From Gemmatimonadota bacterium (lineage in GTDB: Bacteria > Gemmatimonadota > Gemmatimonadetes > Longimicrobiales > Gaopeijiaceae): a stretch of DNA of 5,328 nucleotides. Shown piece after piece: positions 1 through 4,709 of this stretch. The translations under genes and the position numbers were made by a program. The notes under the pieces were generated by a model, which ran no database searches, was not told the origin of the DNA, and saw nothing but the letters and a program-made list of their open reading frames with translations. The number at the start of each line of letters is the position of its first letter. Position 1 is the stretch's first letter. The stretch lies in NCBI GenBank assembly GCA_015492755.1, contig WGEM01000606.1, positions 1-5,328 on the forward strand, given 5' to 3'.

Positions 1-286
1 CTCCAGGAGCTCCTCGTAGGTGATCCGGTCACCCTCCCCATTGCGGAGGCGGGCGACGAGATCCGAAGGGGATTCCTTCCCCGGCAGGGCGTCCCTAACC
101 AGCCACGGCACCCCGTCGGGAGCTATGACGACACGCAGCTCCCCCAGAGGGGTCCGGGCGGTACGTAACCCGGTAGTGGCCGAGTGGCGGGTGCCCGAAC
201 AGGCCCTCGTAATCGTCACGGTGCACGGAGAGCCTGTCCCCGTCCGACAGAACCAGCAGCACGTGGTTCGGCGGTAGTGCGGACAC
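1..286 (-). CDS. Hypothetical protein, incomplete at the window edge, with an apparent +1 frame switch
   Basis: Unrecognised. The best start is GTG at 286, with GGAGG at 292-296 and a 5-nt spacer. A TTG at 307, preceded by GAGAGG, is the alternative. From 286 the frame encodes a plausible protein of about 48 residues (MSALPPNHVL..., ending ...YRPDPSG). It then degenerates and stops at 95. The frame one base further on takes over exactly at the five-G run (141-145). It reads ELRVVIAPDGVPWLVRDALP and onward without a stop to base 1, where it ends ...RITYEELLE. The join is seamless if the run held four Gs, so I annotate one gene with a frame disruption. Alternatively there are two overlapping genes, the second starting at a GTG near 217 with no clear SD. 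It lies 26 bp downstream of the secreted-protein gene and is probably in the same transcript. No domain is recognised. Confidence 0.6.
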
Positions 287-311
287 CCGAACCTCCAGAC
301 TTACCAAAACT

Positions 312-818
312 TTACCTCTCCGGACACAGGGACGGCGGCGGCGGGGCCACCGACCGTGCCTCGGACCACAGGAGCGCCGGGGGCGGCGGTCCCTCATCCT
401 CTGCCATGAGGCGGAGGAAGAAGAACTCCAGCAGGTAGGGCCCTTCCGCGCCGAAGACCTGACGCCAGGCGGCGTCAAACTCGGCGGGAGTCCCCGAGGC
501 CTGGAGGAACGCCCAGGTGATGGGGGCGGCCAGCTCCCCGCAGTCCGCCTCCCAGTCCGCCCACGTGAGATACCAGTCTCCCTCGACCAACTCCAGGGCG
601 GACCAGGAGACGGCGCCGGGGCGGGCCTCGACGCCGACCACCACCAGCGGCCCTTCGTCGCCATATCCACGCTGGAAGACCAGCACGGGCGGCACGCTCT
701 TCAGGGGCCGCTCCGGAGGACCCAACTCCCGCCACTCGCGACAGCCGTCTGGCGGCTGGGCCGCCGCTGGCTGTGCGAGGGCCAGGGCGAGCAGGACAGT
801 GATGAGGTGTCGTTTCAT
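312..818 (-). CDS. Secreted protein with N-terminal signal peptide, function unknown
   Basis: The 168-residue product begins with a textbook Sec signal peptide: basic start MKRH, hydrophobic core LITVLLALALA, and an AAA|Q signal-peptidase I site after residue 20. There is no lipobox cysteine. The mature part is acidic and Trp-rich (WSALELVEGDWYLTWADWEAD) with cysteines at 26, 93 and 165. The C-terminal third has two proline runs. No other membrane segment is visible, so the protein should be exported. The ATG overlaps the stop of the upstream Cys-rich gene as ATGA, so translation is probably coupled. The purine stretch GAGGGG at 821-826 is only 2 nt from the start and is a poor SD. I do not recognise the family. 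A phage-encoded envelope or superinfection-related role is possible but purely inferential. Confidence 0.85.
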   Translation of the reverse strand: MKRHLITVLLALALAQPAAAQPPDGCREWRELGPPERPLKSVPPVLVFQRGYGDEGPLVVVGVEARPGAVSWSALELVEGDWYLTWADWEADCGELAAPITWAFLQASGTPAEFDAAWRQVFGAEGPYLLEFFFLRLMAEDEGPPPPALLWSEARSVAPPPPSLCPER

Positions 819-1027
819 GACCCCTCAGCGGGGACGCAACGCCCGGACCCGTGGCTCCCGTGGAACTCGGAACGCAGCCCCGGGGTCACGCCCCAGAAAC
901 AGGCGTGGGAGTATCCCCCACACCAGATGCATTTGTGCACGCACCCCCCGTTGGGGCCGCACCCCCGAGGAGGCTCGGGCAGTTTGGCAACCTCCTCGGG
1001 GTCCCATTTCCCGGTCCCCTCAGCCAT
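815..1027 (-). CDS. Small Cys/His-rich protein, possible zinc-binding
   Basis: A 70-residue product starting at ATG 1027, with AGAGGG (1037-1042) 9 nt upstream. An in-frame ATG at 1045 would add six residues. It carries six cysteines (23, 29, 33, 36, 43, 64) and several histidines (31, 41, 56, 59). They cluster in CGPNGGCVHKCIWCGGYSHAC, with a central C-x3-C-x2-C-x6-C arrangement. This is the look of a small metal-binding knuckle, but it does not match a ribbon family I can name. The start overlaps the end of the upstream gene by 8 nt. Its stop overlaps the start of the secreted-protein gene as ATGA, so the three are probably co-translated. There is no signal peptide. Confidence 0.75.
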   Translation of the reverse strand: MAEGTGKWDPEEVAKLPEPPRGCGPNGGCVHKCIWCGGYSHACFWGVTPGLRSEFHGSHGSGRCVPAEGS

Positions 1028-1256
1028 CGGGTGCGTCCCTCTCATAGATCAGCACCCCTTTTCCAGCCTCCCTGACCTGGAGCGCATGGGCGAGGATCCA
1101 GCCCGAGGTGAATCCCCCCCAGCCCCAGGGGCCACCTTCCCCCATGCCGTCCTCCAGGTCAACCCCGTCGGGGAAGGTGACCTCGATGACCTCGCCCGGC
1201 TCGAAGTCGTACCCGGCCAGCCGGGCGGGCTCCACGGCCTCGAACGTCACTCGCAA
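1020..1256 (-). CDS. Hypothetical protein (TTG start)
   Basis: Unrecognised. I choose TTG at 1256 because a strong SD, GGGAGG (1265-1270), sits 8 nt upstream. An in-frame ATG at 1310 would add 18 residues (MSGRLPIPVWGAAWEVKV) but has no SD. It would also run over the tail of the upstream gene if that gene is read through its frame disruption. The 78-residue product begins MRVTFEAVEPARLAGYDFEP, followed by a beta-rich stretch (GEVIEVTFPDGVDL). A glycine/tryptophan patch (GGPWGWGGFTSGW) comes next, then ILAHALQVREAGKGVLIYERD. It is acidic, with no signal or membrane segment. It overlaps the next gene by 8 nt. Confidence 0.7.
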   Translation of the reverse strand: MRVTFEAVEPARLAGYDFEPGEVIEVTFPDGVDLEDGMGEGGPWGWGGFTSGWILAHALQVREAGKGVLIYERDAPDG

Positions 1257-1261
1257 TACCT

Positions 1262-1616
1262 TCACCTCCCAGGCCGCCCCCCAGACAGGGATAGGGAGGC
1301 GACCCGACATGAATGGGCGCTGGGATACGCCACTCGCAGTTCAGCGCCCGTCTCCCGGTGGCGGAAGAGCGCCCCGCCCGGGAATCCGCACCGCTTCCCC
1401 ACTGGGAATGCCCCCCGTGGGCGGTTCCCAGCGGGGCACCTCGACGGTCGTCGCGCCGTCGGTGTACACGTAGGCGCCCCCGCGCCGCTCCTCCCGGAAT
1501 TCCATGAACTCCAGAAGGAAACGGGCCACCGAGGCCTCGTACTGGGTGGCCTCGATGGTGCGGTGGGCGCCCGCGTGGGCTAGTAGTTCGCGAAATAACG
1601 CCCGCACATCACGCAC
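1262..1616 (-). CDS. Hypothetical protein with an apparent one-base frame disruption
   Basis: Unrecognised. The first frame starts at GTG 1616 or 1607; neither has a good SD, so coupling to the upstream gene is likely. It reads VRDVRALFRELLAHAGAHRT, a helical stretch around ARFLLEFMEFREERRG, and beta-like GAYVYTDGATTVEVPRWEPP. After the six-G run (1411-1416) this frame becomes less protein-like and stops at 1341. The neighbouring frame instead continues AFPVGKRCGFPGGALFRHRE and TGAELRVAYPSAHSCRVASL, ending in a TGA at 1262. That TGA sits just downstream of the SD of the next gene, whose TTG lies 5 nt on. Removing one G joins the two parts into about 117 residues and removes an 84-bp gap. If no disruption exists, the gene ends at 1341. 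It overlaps the upstream gene by 28-37 nt. Confidence 0.6.
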
Positions 1617-1801
1617 TCGGAGGTCGTCGCCCCGAGGGCGGACGACACGGGGACGTCCAGGCAACCCCAGGCCTCGCAGGGGTTGCGCATCCACTCCGCC
1701 AGCTCCCGCGCCTCCTCGGGGGACAGCCCGAAGGTCAGGGCGTCCCCCTCCACGGCGGGGGCGATCTTCTTCAAGAGCTTGAACGCTGTCTTATGGTCCA
1801 C
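1580..1801 (-). CDS. Small protein with C-terminal four-cysteine motif
   Basis: A 73-residue product from GTG 1801. AAGGAG lies 5 nt upstream of the start, and the start overlaps the upstream gene by 11 nt. The N-terminal half looks alpha-helical and charged (MDHKTAFKLLKKIAPAVEGD, then LSPEEARELAEWMRN). The C-terminal half has C42-x4-C47 and C63-x2-C66 (CEAWGC ... CVMCGRYF), a spacing that could hold one structural zinc. No family is recognised and no signal or membrane segment is present. It is one of three small CxxC-bearing products in this cluster. Confidence 0.8.
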   Translation of the reverse strand: MDHKTAFKLLKKIAPAVEGDALTFGLSPEEARELAEWMRNPCEAWGCLDVPVSSALGATTSECVMCGRYFANY

Positions 1802-2138
1802 CGAGACTCCTTCCGAATTGCGCCTGGGAGGCAGGGAAAGCCACCTCGCCGGTGTAGTTCACCGCCTCCCAGGCAGGAATCAGGAGCACACGGCTCCAGT
1901 CGTGGGTCGACAGCCGAGGGATCTGGTCCCCGTCCGCATGGACCATGACGATAGCGTCGTCGGGGACGAGGATCTCATAGACCCACGGCTGGCCTTCCCA
2001 TCCCTCGGGGAGGAAGGAGTAGGCGAACCCCACCTCCTCCCCGAAGAATTCGCTCAGCATTCCTCGCCAGGCGCCGCGGTACGGCCGACCCTCCAGATCC
2101 GTGCGCCTGGCGGTGTTTACGTGGTAGAGCACCGCCAT
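1791..2138 (-). CDS. Hypothetical protein, aromatic-rich
   Basis: Unrecognised, 115 residues. ATG 2138 is chosen because AGGGAG (2145-2150) is 6 nt upstream. An in-frame GTG at 2207 would add 23 residues but has no SD, and that extension would be encoded across a 12-bp hairpin. The sequence begins MAVLYHVNTARRTDLEGRPY. It is rich in Trp, Tyr and Phe, for example GAWRGMLSEFFGEEVGFAYS and PEGWEGQPWVYEILVPDDAI. A mixed beta region follows (IVMVHADGDQIPRLSTHDW), then VLLIPAWEAVNYTGEVAFP. It is acidic, with no signal peptide and no cysteine. It overlaps the next gene by 11 nt. Its leader carries the hairpin at 2152-2177, which could modulate initiation. Confidence 0.78.
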   Translation of the reverse strand: MAVLYHVNTARRTDLEGRPYRGAWRGMLSEFFGEEVGFAYSFLPEGWEGQPWVYEILVPDDAIVMVHADGDQIPRLSTHDWSRVLLIPAWEAVNYTGEVAFPASQAQFGRSLGGP

Positions 2139-2151
2139 TTCGCGCTCCCTT

Positions 2152-2177
2152 CTGTCGGTGAGCTCGCTCACCGACAG
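2152..2177 (-). repeat. 12-bp perfect inverted repeat just upstream of an SD
   Basis: The arms CTGTCGGTGAGC and GCTCACCGACAG are perfectly complementary, separated by 2 nt; the physical hairpin is probably 10-11 bp with a 4-6-nt loop. On the minus strand it ends 2 nt before the AGGGAG SD of the gene starting at 2138. There is no following U-tract, so it is not a standard rho-independent terminator. It could be an mRNA-stabilising or translation-control hairpin, or a dyad operator. Confidence 0.7.
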
Positions 2178-2197
2178 CGTGGGAAAGCGAAACTTCT

Positions 2198-2326
2198 TCA
2201 ATCCCACGTTAAGCTCTGGTGGTCTCCGATGTTCTCGGGCTCCCCCCCTCGGCCATTGTGGGCCATCTCACCAACCCTGGGCGGCCTCCACGATAGGTAA
2301 AGGAGGACCGCCAGAGCGATGACCAG
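2198..2326 (-). CDS. Tiny single-span membrane peptide, possible CTG start
   Basis: This 42-residue reading frame fills an otherwise empty space between genes. It begins with a hydrophobic segment (VIALAVLLYLSW), then a basic RPPR stretch, then a polar tail (GEMAHNGRGGEPENIGDHQS). That is the layout of a single-span inner-membrane protein. An in-frame TAG upstream limits the start to CTG 2326 or an AUC. CTG is placed 7 nt after GGAG (2334-2337), and the TGA of the upstream gene lies 4 nt before it. A CTG start is rare, so this is a moderate call. The hydrophobic stretch, the fit to the gap and a second ~44-residue membrane peptide at 5154-5288 support it. Holin-like or regulatory membrane peptides are possible roles, not demonstrated. 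Confidence 0.45.
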   Translation of the reverse strand: MVIALAVLLYLSWRPPRVGEMAHNGRGGEPENIGDHQSLTWD

Positions 2327-2330
2327 CGAC

Positions 2331-2672
2331 TCACTCCGAGGGGTCTACGTACCAGCGGAGGTTCTCCACGACACGCGGGAAGCGGTACTCCCGCACCTTG
2401 CGGAGCGCCTCCGCGACGGCGGTCTCCACATCGTCGAAGGTTCCGATGTGGACGCCCCAGACGACGGTGTAAACACCGTCGTCTTTCCGAAGGAACGTGA
2501 TCCCCGCGTCCGACCCGAAGAGCTGGCGCGGCAGCGTCAGCTCCACCATGTTGGGATTCGGAGGGAGCTCGATGACGCTCCCCCAGCCGCCGTGTCGCTC
2601 TACCTCGGCGAGCACGGCGCGCTGGAAGTCGGATGCGGCATTGGGGATGTAATCGGTGTGGACTACATACAC
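2331..2672 (-). CDS. Hypothetical beta/alpha small protein
   Basis: Unrecognised, 113 residues. The GTG start at 2672 follows GGGAG with a 7-nt spacer and overlaps the upstream MazG-like gene by 10 nt. The N-terminal part (MYVVHTDYIPNAASDFQRAV, then EVERHGGWGSVIELPPNPN) leads to beta-like strands (MVELTLP, ITFLRKDDGVYTVVWG). An amphipathic helix (FDDVETAVAEALRKVREY) and an aromatic tail (VVENLRWYVDPSE) follow. The DDG-strand-F-helix pattern loosely resembles the small product at 3317-3502, so the two may share a fold, though this is weak. There are no cysteines, signal peptide or membrane span. A 12-bp perfect hairpin is encoded inside the gene at 2459-2484. Confidence 0.82.
   Translation of the reverse strand: MYVVHTDYIPNAASDFQRAVLAEVERHGGWGSVIELPPNPNMVELTLPRQLFGSDAGITFLRKDDGVYTVVWGVHIGTFDDVETAVAEALRKVREYRFPRVVENLRWYVDPSE
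2459..2484 (-). repeat. 12-bp perfect inverted repeat inside a gene
   Basis: The arms AGACGACGGTGT and ACACCGTCGTCT are separated by AA. The repeat encodes the DDGVYTVV turn between two strands of the 2331-2672 product. A long stem inside a coding region is unusual; see the finding on hairpin excess. Confidence 0.7.
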
Positions 2673-3037
2673 TTTGCATCTCCCGCTAAGTCATCATCGC
2701 GCGATACACGTGACCGCTGCATGAATTTGTACACTGCTGCGCGGAGAACTGGCTCCGGCGTGACGGCGGCGTACAGTCGCCACAGGGGCGTGAAGCTCTG
2801 GGCCAGGTAGTAGCCCAGGTCGCCCCATTCCTCCGTCAGCGCTGCGCGGTCTCCGCGCAGCAGCGCTTCCAGCACCTCGAACAGCTCGCCGCGCTTCCAC
2901 CCGGCCGGGTGGCCGTCCGCGCCACGCCGCTCGGTGATTACGAGCTTGCGCAGCGCAGTAAGTGGGCCGTACGGCTCCTGGCCGTACCGGTTGGCGATCC
3001 GCCGGGCGGCTCGGCGGAGCCGTTCGCGGTCGGTCAT
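2663..3037 (-). CDS. MazG-like nucleotide pyrophosphohydrolase
   Basis: The 124-residue product has the short all-helical MazG layout. The signature E-x2-E ... E-x2-D is E51-L-F-E54 (with E57 following in the same helix) and E70-W-G-D73, within GELFEVLEALLRGDRAALTE and EWGDLGYYLAQ. In the MazG/dUTPase superfamily these acidic residues bind Mg2+ and hydrolyse (d)NTPs or alarmone-type nucleotides to monophosphates and pyrophosphate. A basic YKFMQRSR stretch near residue 103 fits the family's C-terminal helix. Phages often carry such genes to manage nucleotide pools or host stress signalling; which substrate applies here cannot be told. ATG 3037 follows GGAGG with a 4-nt spacer and overlaps the upstream stop as ATGA. 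The longer frame from 3076 is rejected. The gene overlaps the next one by 10 nt. Confidence 0.75.
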   Translation of the reverse strand: MTDRERLRRAARRIANRYGQEPYGPLTALRKLVITERRGADGHPAGWKRGELFEVLEALLRGDRAALTEEWGDLGYYLAQSFTPLWRLYAAVTPEPVLRAAVYKFMQRSRVSRDDDLAGDAKCM

Positions 3038-3303
3038 CGAACCTCCACACGGTATGGGAGCTCGGTGGGCTCCCACGCCGTGACGCTGGAAGCCGTGTAC
3101 ACCCGCCCCTTCCGCTGGACCGAGACGTCCACCACGGGTGGGGTCTCCACGAGGGGAACGGTGATGTTGATGATGTCCCCCTCGGGGGTGACGATGCGGA
3201 TTATGCGTATGGGCATCCTATCCTCCCCACAGGTGTGCAGGATCCCAGCAGGAACCCACGTGCCACAGAGGAGACAGCGTTCCTGCTGGGAATAACCGAC
3301 CAT
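3034..3303 (-). CDS. Small protein with CxxC/HxC zinc-type head and beta-rich body; internal in-frame start
   Basis: The full frame from ATG 3303 gives 89 residues. The head carries C10-x2-C13 and H23-x-C25 (CLLCGTWVPAGILHTC), a plausible one-zinc site. The body (MPIRIIRIVTPEGDIINITV, then PPVVDVSVQRKGRVYTASS) is beta-rich and looks like a small barrel or sandwich. The 3303 start has only a weak SD-like GGAACGG. An in-frame ATG at 3216 has one of the best SDs in the window, GGGGAGG (3222-3228) with a 5-nt spacer, and would give a 60-residue product without the head. Either the true start is 3216, or both a long and a short form are made. No family is recognised. The stop overlaps the MazG-like gene as ATGA. 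Confidence 0.72.
   Translation of the reverse strand: MVGYSQQERCLLCGTWVPAGILHTCGEDRMPIRIIRIVTPEGDIINITVPLVETPPVVDVSVQRKGRVYTASSVTAWEPTELPYRVEVR
3222..3228 (-). promoter_or_regulatory. Strong internal ribosome-binding site
   Basis: GGGGAGG on the minus strand is placed 5 nt before the in-frame ATG at 3216, inside the 3034-3303 frame (codons for CGEDRM). It decides between, or allows both, the 89- and 60-residue forms. Confidence 0.55.
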
Positions 3304-3316
3304 CCGTTCCGTTCCG

Positions 3317-3502
3317 TCACTCCGGGGGATCGGAGTCCAGATCCTGGGCCAGGACGTTCAGGGCGTCGGCCCAGGAGTCGAAGAAGAACCGGGTCTCCGC
3401 CCGGCCCTCCCTGAGGAGAGCGACGACGATGCCGTCGTCCTCCTCGATGATCACGGAGCGCTCCATGCGCTCCGTGCTGATGATGGCTTCGACTCTTTTC
3501 AC
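3317..3502 (-). CDS. Small acidic hypothetical protein
   Basis: A 61-residue product from GTG 3502, with GGAG (3509-3512) 6 nt upstream. It reads MKRVEAIISTERMERSVIIE, then EDDGIVVALLREGRAETRFF, then FDSWADALNVLAQDLDSD. Predicted elements are two or three beta strands followed by an amphipathic helix and an acidic tail. It has no cysteines and no signal. The beta-beta-alpha order with a DDG turn is reminiscent of the C-terminal half of the 2331-2672 product. Function is unknown. It lies 19 nt after the upstream gene and 13 nt before the next. A perfect 10-bp hairpin lies within it at 3452-3476. Confidence 0.8.
   Translation of the reverse strand: MKRVEAIISTERMERSVIIEEDDGIVVALLREGRAETRFFFDSWADALNVLAQDLDSDPPE
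3452..3476 (-). repeat. 10-bp perfect inverted repeat inside a gene
   Basis: The arms CACGGAGCGC and GCGCTCCGTG flank a 5-nt loop in codons 9-17 of the small acidic gene. A second, shorter stem (GACGACG / CGTCGTC, 3422-3439) lies next to it. Confidence 0.65.
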
Positions 3503-3521
3503 GGTTCACTCCTGTGGCGGG

Positions 3522-4013
3522 TTAAGAGCTTCTCACGGACTTCAGAAACGTGGTGACGCTGTGGCTGTCTGGCTCACAGGTCACCACGGTACCCTGGTAC
3601 CGCCGGTCGGCCCATGCCTTCCAGGCGTAGGCCACGGCGGCGGGGTCCAACACGTCCAGGACCGGGGCCATGTCCCGGACGACCTCGCCGACGGCAAGGT
3701 CGTCGTCGTCAAGGACGACCTCGCAGTCGCCGGCGGCGCGGTCGGCGAGCCGCCGAACCGCGGTCACGATCTCGTCCGCGTTCCGGACGGCCTTCGGGAT
3801 GAGGACCAGCGCCCGCCAGCCCTCGTCCACCAGGGTCACCTGACGGACGACGCTGCCGGCAGGCAGCTCATCCCGCCAGTAGGGATCACAGGCGGGATGA
3901 TTCGAATGGTCTTCGTCCGCGCAGGCCGCCGGGACCACGACAGCCTCGTACCCCCGGGGAACGTAGACCCGCCCCCAGGGGTGGCCGAGGTCCAATAAGT
4001 TGCTGTTGGACAT
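3522..4013 (-). CDS. Hypothetical acidic protein, 163 residues
   Basis: Unrecognised. ATG 4013 follows AGAGGG (4023-4028) with a 9-nt spacer and lies 19 nt after the upstream stop. A longer frame reaching 4241 is an Arg/Ser-rich shadow of the neighbour and is rejected. The product starts MSNSNLLDLGHPWGRVYVPR. It has a Cys/His/Asp-rich patch (AACADEDHSNHPACDPYW), a beta-rich segment (GSVVRQVTLVDEGWRALVLI), and a helix (ADEIVTAVRRLADRAAG). An acidic run follows (CEVVLDDDDLAVGEVVRD), with a C-terminal region of Ala/Trp character (DPAAVAYAWKAWADRRYQG). No signal or membrane span. The Cys/His patch could bind metal but matches no motif I know. Confidence 0.8.
   Translation of the reverse strand: MSNSNLLDLGHPWGRVYVPRGYEAVVVPAACADEDHSNHPACDPYWRDELPAGSVVRQVTLVDEGWRALVLIPKAVRNADEIVTAVRRLADRAAGDCEVVLDDDDLAVGEVVRDMAPVLDVLDPAAVAYAWKAWADRRYQGTVVTCEPDSHSVTTFLKSVRSS
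3868..3900 (-). repeat. 10-bp perfect inverted repeat inside a gene
   Basis: The arms TCATCCCGCC and GGCGGGATGA flank a 13-nt loop, encoding part of the CDPYWRDEL region of the 163-residue product. Confidence 0.6.
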
Positions 4014-4032
4014 TGTCGGTATCCCTCTGCGC

Positions 4033-4446
4033 TCACCGCCGCCTGGCTGCTGCCAGCGCGGCCCGGTACTCCTTGCGGTACCGGACGCGGGCGCCGATAC
4101 TCGCCGGATTGTCCGGGAGCTTCGGCATCGCTGGTTTCTTCTTGCGCCGGCGGCGCTTCTTCCTCTTACCGTTGGTCGGCGGCTGCTCCTCCTCACGGGC
4201 GGTCTCCTCCACGGGGCGCTTGCGCCGGCGGCGCAGAGCACCCCACTTTCGGCTCTGGGCGAAGAGCTTGTTCCGCTCCCGCTTCCAGACCGTGGAAGCG
4301 GCGCGGAAACAGAAACCCTTCGCGCCGTTGCGGACCACGACGTCGGCGTGGTCCGGGTGGAGGTAGACCTCCCACCCGTCGTTCAGCCAGGGCTCGAGGG
4401 CCCTGGCCAGCCGGTGATGGAGATCCACGCGCTCCTCCTGGGACAT
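4033..4446 (-). CDS. Protein with strongly basic C-terminal tail, first gene after the AT-rich island
   Basis: The 137-residue product starts at ATG 4446, with AAGGAGGAG (4451-4459) just upstream, the strongest SD in the window. The N-terminal 60 residues look folded (MSQEERVDLHHRLARALEPW, then LNDGWEVYLHPDHADVVVRN, then GAKGFCFRAASTVWKRERN). The rest is low-complexity and basic: ALRRRRKRP, an acidic linker (VEETAREEEQPP), NGKRKKRRRRKKKP, and a final RVRYRKEYRAALAAARRR. Such tails usually bind nucleic acid. Being first downstream of the operator-rich island, it may be a DNA- or RNA-binding regulator, but that is inference. A 16-bp exact direct repeat encodes the two arginine runs. No family is recognised. 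Confidence 0.85.
   Translation of the reverse strand: MSQEERVDLHHRLARALEPWLNDGWEVYLHPDHADVVVRNGAKGFCFRAASTVWKRERNKLFAQSRKWGALRRRRKRPVEETAREEEQPPTNGKRKKRRRRKKKPAMPKLPDNPASIGARVRYRKEYRAALAAARRR
4141..4234 (-). repeat. 16-bp exact direct repeat pair within the basic-tail gene
   Basis: CTTGCGCCGGCGGCGC occurs at 4141-4156 and again at 4219-4234, 78 bp (26 codons) apart in the same frame, coding for the two RRRRK-type runs. It is either an internal duplication or convergence on arginine codons. Confidence 0.7.
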
Positions 4447-4513
4447 GACGCTCCTCCTTGGGTCTGCGGTTGGTAAGGCCGACGGTCTTAATTGTAAAAC
4501 GATAAGCTTAATA

Positions 4514-4546
4514 GGAGATTAGAGGAAGATTAAGAGAAGATTAGAA
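4514..4546. repeat. Three tandem 11-bp repeats
   Basis: GGAGATTAGAG, GAAGATTAAGA and GAAGATTAGAA follow one another without gaps at 4514, 4525 and 4536 (consensus GAAGATTAGAR). The 11-bp period is about one helical turn, as expected for iterons bound by one protein along one face of DNA. They end about 70 bp upstream of the 4446 start codon. Confidence 0.65.
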
Positions 4547-4663
4547 ATGGCGTAAAATTAGCGGTAGAGAGATTTGTGAGAAGACGGTTTGGTAACAAAT
4601 TGTTAGCAATCTTACCTAAAAAACGCTTAAATGTAGGGGATCTTACAACCACTACATCTTGTG

Positions 4664-4679
4664 TCGAACTAAAGTTCTA
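4664..4679. promoter_or_regulatory. LexA/Cheo-type box 1, degenerate
   Basis: TCGAAC-TAAA-GTTCTA differs by one base from the TCGAAC-N4-GTTCGA consensus known for mycobacterial LexA and closely related to the Bacillus Cheo box (GAAC-N4-GTTC core). The GAAC-N4-GTTC core is intact. Confidence 0.55.
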
Positions 4680-4693
4680 CACAAGCAGTAGTG

Positions 4694-4709
4694 TCGAACG
4701 GGTGTTCGA
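4694..4709. promoter_or_regulatory. LexA/Cheo-type box 2, perfect
   Basis: TCGAAC-GGGT-GTTCGA is an exact match to the Gram-positive SOS-box form. The spacer also fits the RNRY spacer of the Bacillus consensus. Symmetry extends 3 bp further on each side (GTG / CAC). Confidence 0.65.

Noticed and set aside
95..670. Long minus-strand frame overlapping the secreted-protein gene
   Set aside because: Its upstream part is Arg/Pro/Ser-rich shadow sequence. Only the portion from 286 (or 307) downstream is protein-like, and it is annotated there.
807..1583. Long plus-strand open frame (258 codons)
   Set aside because: It runs antisense across several minus-strand genes, is rich in Pro/Arg/His low-complexity sequence, and has no SD. 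It is a shadow of GC-rich coding DNA, as is the plus-strand frame at 1683-2300.
2842..2860. 8-bp hairpin CTGCGCGG / CCGCGCAG in the MazG-like gene
   Set aside because: Short, in very GC-rich codons (LLRGDRAAL); not far from chance when taken alone.
3587..3602. CGGTACC-ct-GGTACCG dyad in the 163-residue gene
   Set aside because: Only 7-bp arms with a 2-nt gap, explained by codons for RYQGTV; no placement suggesting regulation.
4014..4241. N-terminal extension of the 163-residue protein
   Set aside because: Arg/Ser-rich shadow of the basic-tail gene; the SD and sequence character support the start at 4013.
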